Positions 1 through 6,904 of a DNA stretch of 64,000 nt are shown here, piece after piece. Both the position numbers and the translations under genes were made by a program. Source of the DNA: JACRCT01 sp049841135 (GTDB lineage: Bacteria > Myxococcota > Myxococcia > Myxococcales > UBA5297); the NCBI GenBank assembly GCA_049841135.1, contig JASGHK010000005.1, positions 1,860,001 to 1,924,000 of the forward strand. Direction: 5' to 3'. Every line of letters starts with the position of its first letter. Position 1 is the first letter of the stretch. Under the pieces are notes generated by a model. The model saw nothing but the letters and a program-made list of their open reading frames with translations. It was not told the DNA's origin and ran no database searches.

Positions 1-1
1 G

Positions 2-100
2 GAGCTCAGCCGATGGCGCCCGGGGGCCCGCGCCGCGGCGATCGGGTTGCAGGCACTGGCGCTCGTGGCCATCTGCCGGAACATGGTGTTCCTCCAGTAG
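2..100 (+). CDS. possible C-terminal end of a gene cut by the window edge
   Basis: One frame is open from the window edge to a TAG stop at 98-100. It gives about 32 residues ending in a hydrophobic stretch (ALALVAICRNMVFLQ) that looks like the last membrane helix of a protein lying outside the window. There is too little sequence to identify a family, and in DNA this GC-rich a frame can be open by chance. From 101 to 356 I see nothing but the upstream region of the next gene. Confidence 0.25.
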   Translation, partial: ELSRWRPGARAAAIGLQALALVAICRNMVFLQ

Positions 101-356
101 CGGGTCGACTCGCTGGCGATGCGGATTTCGCACGCGCTCCGGATGATCGGGCGCCTCCCGCCGACCCTCCGGGGCTGGCGTCGTTCAGGATCTGGGCGAG
201 CACCCTGCTCCAGAGCGCCTGGACCGTTGCTGTGCTACTCCTCACGGGCTACTCCAACCGACCGCGAAGGAGCGGGAAATCCCAGATCCGCGCACCAGGC
301 GGAACGAAAGCTCACGGCCTCATCGAGCGGTCAGGCCAGAGAGGACGCGAACGACC

Positions 357-1394
357 ATGGCGAAGAAGACGGCTGCTGCCGCAGCACAGAAGCTGGGGGT
401 CATCTGGACCAAGGCGCAGCGCAAGCGGGTCTTCGGGTCGGTCGAGCCCCTGGCCATCGACGAGCCGCCGATGAGCCGCGACGAGGCCTGGGCCGAGCTG
501 CACTCCCGCTACCAGAAGGCGCACCTCTTCCGGGGCAAGGTGGACACGCACGCGCGCACCGAGAAGGTGCTCGAGGCGCTGGCGGGCGAGCTCCTGCAGG
601 ACACGCCGCCCAAGCTGACCGCCGATCCCTTGCGCGAATTCCTGCGCTATCAGCTCGTGGCCGACGAGGCCGAGCTGCCGAAGGAGCGCTGGGACGTGCG
701 CCGTCACCGGGTGCTCGAGGCTTGCCTGGCGCTCTGGGACGCGGAGCTGGGGTTGCCCTTCGCTGCGGAGCTGGTGGTCCGCACCTTCCCGGTGGGCTGC
801 GGCCTGGTCACCTGCGGCGACGAGCGCCGGGTCACCGTCAAGGTCGGTGGCGACGTGTCGTCGCAGGTGGCGGTGACGGGCGACATGCCGCTGCTCCTCC
901 TGCGGCGCCGGGTGCTGGCGGCGGCTCCCGAGGCCTACGCGGCCGCGCAGACGAAGTGCCAGGAGATCGTCGGAGGCCCCTTCGCGAAGGAGCGGATGGG
1001 GCTGCTGAACGTGTTCTGCCGCGACCCGCGCGAGCTGCACGACCTCGTCGCCAAGTTCGCCAAGCCCGTGACGGCGGGCAGCGGCCCCGGCCGCCACGCG
1101 CCGAACCTCTCCCAGCTGCTCAGCGGCATCTTCGATCCCGAGCTGGCCGCGACGCTGGCCCGCAGCGTGGCGCACAACTACGCGAGCCTGGCGCCTCCCC
1201 ACGCCTTCAACCTCGTCGACAACCTCGGCAAGGCCGCGGCCCCGGTGCTGGTCGAGCTGCTCGAGCGCGTCTCCTCCGGAGACCGGCAGCCCCTGGCGGA
1301 CGCGGCGGCGCTCGCCGACATCGAGGTCGCCAGGGCGGCCGTGCTCAGGCTCAACGGGCCGGCCAAGACGGCGCTGGGCAAGGCGATCGACTGA
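357..1394 (+). CDS. hypothetical protein, mostly alpha-helical, 345 aa
   Basis: I do not recognise a family. The frame has the codon bias of a real gene and starts at ATG 357 (MAKKTAAAAAQKLG). The N-terminus is Lys/Ala-rich, followed by a charged helical region (residues about 40-140). A short possibly beta segment follows (about 145-185, FPVGCGLVTCGDERRVTV), then a longer helical half with a Gly-rich loop near 235-245. There is no signal peptide or membrane segment, so it is probably cytoplasmic. The opposite-strand SUKH gene converges on it, with 64 bases between. The style resembles helical accessory proteins of MoxR/vWA loci, but that is only an impression. Confidence 0.75.
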   Translation: MAKKTAAAAAQKLGVIWTKAQRKRVFGSVEPLAIDEPPMSRDEAWAELHSRYQKAHLFRGKVDTHARTEKVLEALAGELLQDTPPKLTADPLREFLRYQLVADEAELPKERWDVRRHRVLEACLALWDAELGLPFAAELVVRTFPVGCGLVTCGDERRVTVKVGGDVSSQVAVTGDMPLLLLRRRVLAAAPEAYAAAQTKCQEIVGGPFAKERMGLLNVFCRDPRELHDLVAKFAKPVTAGSGPGRHAPNLSQLLSGIFDPELAATLARSVAHNYASLAPPHAFNLVDNLGKAAAPVLVELLERVSSGDRQPLADAAALADIEVARAAVLRLNGPAKTALGKAID

Positions 1395-1458
1395 TAGGTC
1401 CGCCGCTCCGGGCACGTGAAGACCGCATCGCGCTTCGGCCCTGGCCTTCGCCCCGGGC

Positions 1459-2112
1459 TCAGTCCTCGGCCATTCCCGCCGGCCACGCGCGCCCGCAACC
1501 CCGCTTGGCTGTCACGGCGATGGGGAAGCCCGGATCAAGGGCCCGACGGATGCGACTGGCGCGCCGGCTGGCGAAGTACTCGATCCAGGCGTCCTCGTCT
1601 GCGTCGTCGGGGCCAGCAGAGGTCAGCTCCACGTGCGCATGCAGCCACGCATGGAAGGACGAGGCCACGATCAAGCGTCTCGGGTCGGAGTTCCTTCGCA
1701 AGAAGACGACGCCCCGCCCCCGACCGAGCGCGCCACCGAGATCCACGCAGTAATGGTCTTCGAGGTTGAACTGCAGGAATGGGAGCCACGAGATGTTCCA
1801 CCAGCTCCCCGGCAGGTAGTCGGAGAAGAACCCCTGCCGCTCCATCCGGTCGAGCGCCTTCTTCGTTTCCTTCATCCGGCTCAGCGATAGCCAGCCGAAT
1901 TCCCCCTCGAGCACGGTGTGCTCGTCTCGCAGGCCGTCGTGCCACGCGTAGAGCTTCCGGAATGCGCTCGGGAGCGTGAGGTCGAAGTGCGCCGCGAGAG
2001 CGTCGATGCGGGCAGCGGAAGCCCCGGGGCGCAGCCCTCGCCAGATTTCCGGGCGCCGCCTCGCCCAGACTGCACCCAGAGATTTCACCAGCTGCGCAAC
2101 GCTCGAACGCAT
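1459..2112 (-). CDS. SMI1/KNR4 (SUKH) domain protein
   Basis: The 217-residue protein begins with a helix, then 'LRPGASAARIDALAAHFDLT' and 'LPSAFRKLYAWHDG'. This is the signature start of the SUKH fold, in which an early helix precedes LP..F..LY..HDG. Later strands include GWLSL, SWLPFLQFN and YCVDLGG, matching the second half of the fold. SUKH proteins are best known as immunity proteins for contact-dependent or polymorphic toxins and as cytosolic regulators. No toxin gene is visible beside it, so its partner is unknown; it could be an orphan immunity protein. The start is ATG 2112. There is no signal peptide, so it is cytoplasmic. Confidence 0.75.
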   Translation of the reverse strand: MRSSVAQLVKSLGAVWARRRPEIWRGLRPGASAARIDALAAHFDLTLPSAFRKLYAWHDGLRDEHTVLEGEFGWLSLSRMKETKKALDRMERQGFFSDYLPGSWWNISWLPFLQFNLEDHYCVDLGGALGRGRGVVFLRRNSDPRRLIVASSFHAWLHAHVELTSAGPDDADEDAWIEYFASRRASRIRRALDPGFPIAVTAKRGCGRAWPAGMAED

Positions 2113-2222
2113 GCGGGGTGCGTATCAACCAGAGCGGCCGGCCTCAAGGAGAATGCCCCGAACAACGTCGGAGTTCCTGCCGATCGTCATCCTCTCCCCG
2201 GCCGGACGGGCCGATCAGCGAG

Positions 2223-2300
2223 CTACCTGGCGATGGCGTAGAGGCCCTTCTCGCTGCCGACGTACAGGGTCCCGCCGGACCCGGGTCTCTTCGCACTTCA
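2223..2300 (-). pseudogene. remnant of a PQQ-propeller lipoprotein C-terminus
   Basis: On the minus strand about 25 codons read GSGGTLYVGSEKGLYAIAR and then stop (TAG at 2225-2223). This matches the terminal blade of the PQQ-type propeller gene at 55174-56451, which ends GAGGTLYVGGVGGIYAIPPE. Upstream in this frame the similarity stops, so only the last blade survives. It occupies much of the 300-base gap before the next gene. A chance match is possible but the wording is very characteristic. Confidence 0.4.
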
Positions 2301-2415
2301 CTCCTCCGAGGACGGACGGACGCGCTCGGGTGGCGTTTCCGAAAGGCACCTGCCAGCCTACCTTCACGAGTACGAGTTCATCGCCGGCAGGGCCCGGACG
2401 ATGGGGAGCGCCACC

Positions 2416-3354
2416 ATGAAGATCTTGATGTTCGGTCGAGGAGTGATCTCGGTGCTCTACGGATGGGCGCTCGAGAAGGCAGGTCACAGCGTCGAGTTCT
2501 ACGTGCGGCCGGGGCGCGCTGCGCAGTACGGCCCAGCGGTCGCGCTCGAGATGCTCGACTCGAGAAGGTCGCTCCTGGGCGCGCAGGTGAAGGAGCGGTG
2601 GCCCATTCGCTTGCGTGAAGATCTGCCGGCCGACCACGACTACGAGCTGATCATCCTGAGCGTGCAGCACTACCGCTTCGCAGAGGCAGCGGGGTTCCTG
2701 GGCCCGCGCACGGGCAAGGCCACCGTCCTGGTGTTCAACAACTTCTGGGTCGAGCCCCGGCCGGCGTCGTCCGCCTTCCCCGCCGAGCAGCTGGCCTGGG
2801 GCTTTCCCCAGGCGGGCGGCGGCTTCGGCCCCGACGGCGTCCTCCGCGGCGCGCTGTTCGGCAAGGTCTTCTTCGGCACCTTTCTCACCGACCCCGGCCC
2901 GCGCGAGCTGGCGGCGCGCGAGCTGTTCACGAAGGTGGGGTTCGGCATCGTCGAGCAACGCGACTTCCGCAGCTGGCTGTTCGTCCACTTCGCACTCAAC
3001 TGCAGCCTGCAGGTCGAGGCGCTCAAGGCCGGGTCGATGCCGCGCGCGTTCGCCTCGGCCCATCACCGCCGCGACGCGATCCTGAACATGCGCGAGCTCG
3101 TGCCGCTTCTCGCAGCACGCGCCGTCGACCTGAAGGACCAGTCGACCTACCTGGCACCGTTCCGGCTGCCGACCTGGGTGCTCGGCCCGGCGATGGGACT
3201 CGCGCCCAAGCTGTTCGCGCCCCTTCGCGCCGTGCTCGACAGTCACGCCAACATGGAAGAGCTGCGCTCAACCTGCCGCGATGTGCTCGCGGAAGCGCGG
3301 CGAATGAGCATCGCGGTGCCGCGCCTCGAGGCCGCAGCGGCTCTCTTTTCGTAG
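2416..3354 (+). CDS. ketopantoate reductase (ApbA/PanE) family protein
   Basis: This family carries out NAD(P)H-dependent reduction of 2-oxo acids, classically ketopantoate to pantoate in coenzyme A synthesis. The N-terminus MKILMFGRGVISVLYG is a Rossmann nucleotide-binding motif at the first beta-alpha turn, with a Ser where the middle of the glycine motif is usually seen. 'HDYELIILSVQHYRF' follows as strand 4, then a helical C-terminal domain. The length of 312 aa fits. I start at ATG 2416 rather than the upstream ATG 2401 because GGGGAG sits about 8 bases upstream and the Rossmann strand begins directly. There are no pantothenate genes nearby, so the substrate is probably something other than ketopantoate. 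Confidence 0.8.
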   Translation: MKILMFGRGVISVLYGWALEKAGHSVEFYVRPGRAAQYGPAVALEMLDSRRSLLGAQVKERWPIRLREDLPADHDYELIILSVQHYRFAEAAGFLGPRTGKATVLVFNNFWVEPRPASSAFPAEQLAWGFPQAGGGFGPDGVLRGALFGKVFFGTFLTDPGPRELAARELFTKVGFGIVEQRDFRSWLFVHFALNCSLQVEALKAGSMPRAFASAHHRRDAILNMRELVPLLAARAVDLKDQSTYLAPFRLPTWVLGPAMGLAPKLFAPLRAVLDSHANMEELRSTCRDVLAEARRMSIAVPRLEAAAALFS

Positions 3355-3584
3355 GAGGAGCGGCGGCCCGCGCCGTTCGGTCAGCGCGACCCAGGTGGTC
3401 CTGGACCCTCGGGAGCACTTGACGCGTGCCCTGGCAACCACTTGCCATCACTGGCCGTTTCGTCGCCCGCCGATTCTCAATGCGACAAAGCCCGTCTCCG
3501 CGCGACAGACAAGGACCCTGATGCTTCGTCCGATACTCCCAGGCGAAGACTGCTGCTGGGGCCGCGGCCTCGGAGGGAAAGACG

Positions 3585-4305
3585 ATGCGTCCATCACCAG
3601 TGCTCACGAGCGTGGTTCTGACCCTGCTGCTCAGCGCCGCGTGCAGCGGGCCGCCCCCTTCCGGTGCTGATGCCTCGGGGGCCAAGGACCCCGGCACCGA
3701 GGGCGGTCCCTGCCTCGCGGGCTCGAAGTGCTTGTCCGGGCTGACCTGCTACTCCAACCTCTGCGTGGACGCCGGGGGCGCCGCCGACGCCGCTGCTCGA
3801 CCGGGGCCCGATGCGGCGGCCTCTGGCGTGGACGCGTCCCAGGGGACCTCCGATGCCGGGAACGGACCTGAGACGGACGCGGGTCTGCAACCCGACCGAG
3901 AGTGGACGCGGTGGCCTTCGGAGCCCGACGCCCCGCCCGCCGGCAACTTCCAGGTCAGCAATGGCATCGTGACCGACCAGGTGACCGGGCTCGAGTGGCA
4001 GCAGTCGCTCACGGACTCCCTCTACGACTGGGCGGACGCCAAGACGTACTGCACGGGGCTGTCGCTCGGCGGCGCAGGATGGCGGCTGCCGACGTTGGTC
4101 GAGGCTCGAGTCCATCGTGGACTACAGCAGGACCCCCCTTTGCATCGAGCCGAGCGTCTTCCCCAACACTCCGGCGGCTTGTTTCTGGACGTCGTCGCTC
4201 GACGTCCATGACCCGGCGAACGCCTGGTGCGTCCAATTCAACGGGGGCTTCACCGGGTCCGCTGGGATGGCCTTTAGCAACAAACCGGTGCGGTGCGTTC
4301 GTTGA
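3585..4305 (+). CDS. DUF1566 (Lcl C-terminal) lipoprotein, frameshifted
   Basis: A type II signal peptide (MRPSPVLTSVVLTLLLSAAC) is followed by a Cys motif and an Ala/Asp/Gly-rich spacer to about residue 105. The DUF1566 domain then starts with VTDQVTGLEWQQ and WADAKTYCTGLSLGGAGWRLP. The frame is lost at 4101-4107, where one base is extra (GAGGCTC instead of GAGCTC). With it removed the domain continues ESIVDYS, FPNTPAACFWTSSL and ends in the family's usual VRCVR before TGA at 4303-4305. The span is 3n+1 bases, as expected. It is probably an outer-membrane-anchored surface protein. A second DUF1566 gene follows 11 bases later, so the two are likely a tandem duplication in one operon. Confidence 0.7.
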
Positions 4306-4742
4306 GGAGGACCGGAATGAGCATGAGAGCTACGAGAATGGCGATGGCGGCTGCGATCGCACTCTTGAGCTGGGGTCATCCGGCGCAGGCCGTCGCGCCT
4401 GCTGGGCGATTTACCCTCTCGGCGGAGACCGTCAAGGACGAGGTGAGCGGGCTCGTCTGGCAGCGGGCTGTCCCGGCGGCGACCTATCGCTGGGCTGACG
4501 CCAAGGCGTACTGCCAGGGACTGAGCCTGGGGGGATTCACTTCCGGTTGGCGGCTGCCGGGGGTCGAGGAGGACTCCGGAGCATCCGGGATGTCCGCGTT
4601 TCCGCTCCGGCCATCGACCAGACCGTCTTTCCAGCGACTCCGCTCGAGGGCTTCTGGACTTCGACCCCATGCGGCGCGGAAGGGATGTACTACGTCGATT
4701 TCCTCTTCGGCGGCGTCAACTTCAACCTGACCACCATCCCTA

Positions 4743-4766
4743 GTACGGCGCACCGAAAATTCTTTC
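4743..4766 (+). repeat. left terminal inverted repeat of the IS630 element
   Basis: It starts GTACGGCGCACC directly after the TA at 4741-4742 and ends TTCTTTC. Aligned with the reverse complement of the right end, it is identical at 18 of 24 positions. Confidence 0.8.
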
Positions 4767-4809
4767 CGGGATCCGTGAATGTCCTCGGGGCAAAAACCCA
4801 CGAAGGGGC

Positions 4810-5907
4810 ATGCCTGGTCCGCAAGCAATCAAGGTCATCATTCCCGAGAAGATTCGCGCGGAGTTGGAAGCAGCCGCGAGGATGGAGTGCGGTTCGCACC
4901 GCGACGTGGTCCGGGCGCGAATCGTCCTGCTGGCTGAGCAGGGGCTGACCAACCCGGAGATCGCAAGGCGTGCCGGCTGCACCGAGCGGAATGTCTACCG
5001 CTGGCGGACTCGATTCGCGCTGAACCCATCGATGGACAGCCTGAAAGACCGTGGCCGCACCGGCCGTCCGGCCCGAGTCGGCGTCGACGTGCGCTGTGGG
5101 CTCATCAAGCTGGCCTGCGAGCGGCCGGACAAGGAGAAGGCGCCTCTGCGGGACGTCTGGACGCATGCCGCCTTGCGGGCCGCGCTCGAGGCCGAAACCG
5201 GCGAGCGGATCGGCCTCACCGAGATCGGGCGCATCCTGAAGGCGGCGGAGTTGAGGCCGCATCGAGTCCGCTACTGGCTCCATAGCCCGGACCCGGACTT
5301 CCGGCCCATGGTCCAGCGCATCTGTGACCTGTACGTCTCGCCGCCGCCGGGCGCCTCGGTGGTCTGCATCGACGAGAAGACCTGCATCCAGGCGCTCGAG
5401 CGAAAGCATCTCGGACGGCCGGCGGCGCCGGGGCGGGAAGGTCGGCGCGAGTTCGAGTACATCCGCCACGGCACCCGCGCGCTCATCGCTGCCTTCGACG
5501 TCCGCACCGGCAAGGTCTTCGGGCAGCTCCGGAAGCGGCGCACCGCGGCCGACCTCGACGCTTTCATGGAGGCGCTTGCTCGCCGCTATCCCCGCGGCCC
5601 GGTGTACGTCATCTGGGACAACCTCAACATCCACCATGGCGACGCCTGGGTCCGCTTCAACAAGCGGCACGGCGGACGGTTCCACTTCGTCTACACGCCC
5701 AAACACGCCTCGTGGGTCAACCAGGTCGAGATCTGGTTCGGCATCCTGCAACGGCGAATCATCAAGAACGCGAACTTCGCCACACCCGAGGCGATGGTGA
5801 CGCGCATCGAGGACTTCATCCGCTACTGGAACGACTTCGAGGCGCACCCCTTCCGCTGGACATTCCGCGGTCGCTTCCATGACGATGGCTCGCGCCACGC
5901 CGCTTGA
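4810..5907 (+). CDS. IS630 family transposase
   Basis: This 365-residue transposase looks intact. Residues about 20-75 form the helix-turn-helix (LTNPEIARRAGCTERNVYRW), followed by a winged-helix linker region (SLKDRGRTGRPAR). The catalytic DDE core reads VVCIDEKT (first Asp), VIWDNLNIHHG (second Asp) and WVNQVEIWFG (Glu), all present. The C-terminal YWNDFEAHPFRWTF is typical of the family. It catalyses cut-and-paste transposition into TA. The start ATG 4810 lies 67 bases inside the left end. It is the only clearly mobile gene in the window. Confidence 0.95.
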   Translation: MPGPQAIKVIIPEKIRAELEAAARMECGSHRDVVRARIVLLAEQGLTNPEIARRAGCTERNVYRWRTRFALNPSMDSLKDRGRTGRPARVGVDVRCGLIKLACERPDKEKAPLRDVWTHAALRAALEAETGERIGLTEIGRILKAAELRPHRVRYWLHSPDPDFRPMVQRICDLYVSPPPGASVVCIDEKTCIQALERKHLGRPAAPGREGRREFEYIRHGTRALIAAFDVRTGKVFGQLRKRRTAADLDAFMEALARRYPRGPVYVIWDNLNIHHGDAWVRFNKRHGGRFHFVYTPKHASWVNQVEIWFGILQRRIIKNANFATPEAMVTRIEDFIRYWNDFEAHPFRWTFRGRFHDDGSRHAA

Positions 5908-5926
5908 GCGGCGGGCACGCGAGCCC

Positions 5927-6247
5927 ATGAACAAGAGCGACGACGGCCGACGCACAGCCGAGCAGCTCCTCTGCGAGCACCCCGAGCACAAGCACCTGCG
6001 CGTGCGCGCCAAGGGCGACCTCGTGACGCTGGAGTCGGGCCCGGAGGACGACCCGATTCCCCACCTGCGCTTCCGCCGCGCCACCGTGCAGTGGTGGTAC
6101 CTCGAGATGCCCACGCACACTGGCCGCTGGGAAAAGACTCCCTACCGCGCGACCATGCGCGAGCTATTCGCCATTGTTGAGGAGCAATTCGGCTGGACTC
6201 TGGAACCAGTGAATATTCCTGGTGATTTCAACCCAGAAAGATCTTAG
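5927..6247 (+). CDS. IS-borne passenger protein, unknown function
   Basis: This small protein of about 106 aa (MNKSDDGRRTAEQLL...) begins 19 bases after the transposase stop. An in-frame ATG at 5879 would overlap the transposase by 29 bases. It runs almost to the right inverted repeat, so it travels with the element. It has no recognisable domain. Visible features are an aromatic patch (VQWWYLEM, GRWEKTPYR), a mixed alpha/beta look and no signal peptide or membrane segment. It might be a host-interaction or transposition-accessory protein, but there is no direct evidence for either. Confidence 0.6.
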   Translation: MNKSDDGRRTAEQLLCEHPEHKHLRVRAKGDLVTLESGPEDDPIPHLRFRRATVQWWYLEMPTHTGRWEKTPYRATMRELFAIVEEQFGWTLEPVNIPGDFNPERS

Positions 6248-6259
6248 GGCGCGCAGTAC
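6236..6259 (-). repeat. right terminal inverted repeat of the IS630 element
   Basis: Read on the minus strand it begins GTACTGCGCGCC and ends ATCTTTC, matching the left end. It is followed by TA at 6260-6261. It overlaps the last four codons of the passenger gene. Confidence 0.8.
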
Positions 6260-6323
6260 TAGCGTCTACAGGGTGCGGTGCGTTCGTTGAGGGATTGAGG
6301 ACCAGGCCTGACAATCGGGTCCT

Positions 6324-6880
6324 GTGGACTTCCTCAGCCCCATCGTCGGCCGCACCCGAGGACGACTCGCCGCGGCTCGTCTCGCCGACTGGTTGCAGGA
6401 GCGAGCGGACCCGCGCGGCGAGTTCATCGTCGCCTCCTGCCGGCTCGCGCAGCTGGACCAGGCTTCGACCAACTCCGTCGGCGAGCATCTGCGCTACGAG
6501 CAGCGCCGCGCCTCGCTCTGAAGAGAAACACCATCTGAAGTGGGTCCCGAACCCGTGGGCCGGCGTGCGCTACGGCTACCACCGCGGCTTCGTCTACCGG
6601 GTGGCGCTCTCCGGCCAGGCCTTCGAGCACCTCGCGGACGATCTCTTCCGGACCGAGCCGGTGCGCTGGCTGCACCTCGGCTCGCTCGACCGGGTGAAGG
6701 CCCAGTGCGTCTTCTCCTCCCCGCACCTGCGACGGATCCACCGGCTCAGCCTGGCCCACAGCGCGCTCAGCGCAGGCGTCCTGGGCCTCGAGAACCTGCG
6801 CCATCTCGATCTCTTCGCGGCAGGAACCTGCCGGCGCTCGAGGCGTTGGACGTGCGCTCCTGGCCGTGCAGTGCGAGGGA
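6324..6880 (+). pseudogene. decayed TIGR02996 / leucine-rich-repeat protein
   Basis: Reading through several frames recovers the TIGR02996 signature APEDDSPRLV then ADWLQERADPRGEFI, typical of the N-terminus of this myxobacterial and planctomycete family. It is followed by HHLKWVPNPWAG and leucine-rich segments (FVYRVALSG, VRWLHLGSLD, LENLRHLDLFAAG, LPALEALDVRSW). At least four frameshifts are needed (near 6345, 6380, 6512 and 6830). The frame is lost by about 6880, just before the convergent beta-helix gene. Several breaks look like single-base losses in short runs. The number of lesions and the missing end suggest a genuine pseudogene, though sequence error contributes elsewhere in this window. 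Confidence 0.6.
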
Positions 6881-6904
6881 CGAGCAAGCGCCCGGGCTGG
6901 GCTC

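Larger units (their letters stand above)
4743..6259. mobile_element. IS630-family insertion sequence with passenger gene
   Basis: The element is about 1.5 kb and is bounded by the TA dinucleotide target duplication typical of IS630/Tc1-mariner elements (4741-4742 and 6260-6261). Its ends are imperfect inverted repeats of 24 bases (4743-4766 and 6236-6259) that match at 18 positions. It holds one full-length DDE transposase and, downstream, a second small gene, making it longer than the usual 1.1-1.2 kb of IS630 elements. It sits inside the second DUF1566 gene. Excision in silico restores that gene's reading frame and C-terminus, which fixes both boundaries to the base. Confidence 0.9.
4317..6290 (+). 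pseudogene. second DUF1566 protein, interrupted by an IS630 element
   Basis: ATG 4317 opens a Sec signal peptide (MSMRATRMAMAAAIALLSWG, cleavage near HPAQA) and then VKDEVSGLVWQRAV, WADAKAYCQGLSLGG and GWRLPGVEE, the same domain as its neighbour. The frame breaks at 4569-4576 (GAGGACTC where GAGCTC is expected). It resumes with FWTSTPCGAEGMYYVDF and FNLTTIP up to 4740. There the IS630 element begins. Joining 4742 directly to 6262 gives TTIPSVYRVRCVR and a stop at 6288-6290, the perfect family ending. The target gene is therefore fully reconstructable. The gene is non-functional as read. Confidence 0.8.

Noticed and set aside
4101..4576. Programmed ribosomal frameshifting in the DUF1566 pair
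   Set aside because: No slippery heptamer or downstream structure is evident, and the same kind of break occurs at GAGCTC in many unrelated genes, so an artefact explains it better.
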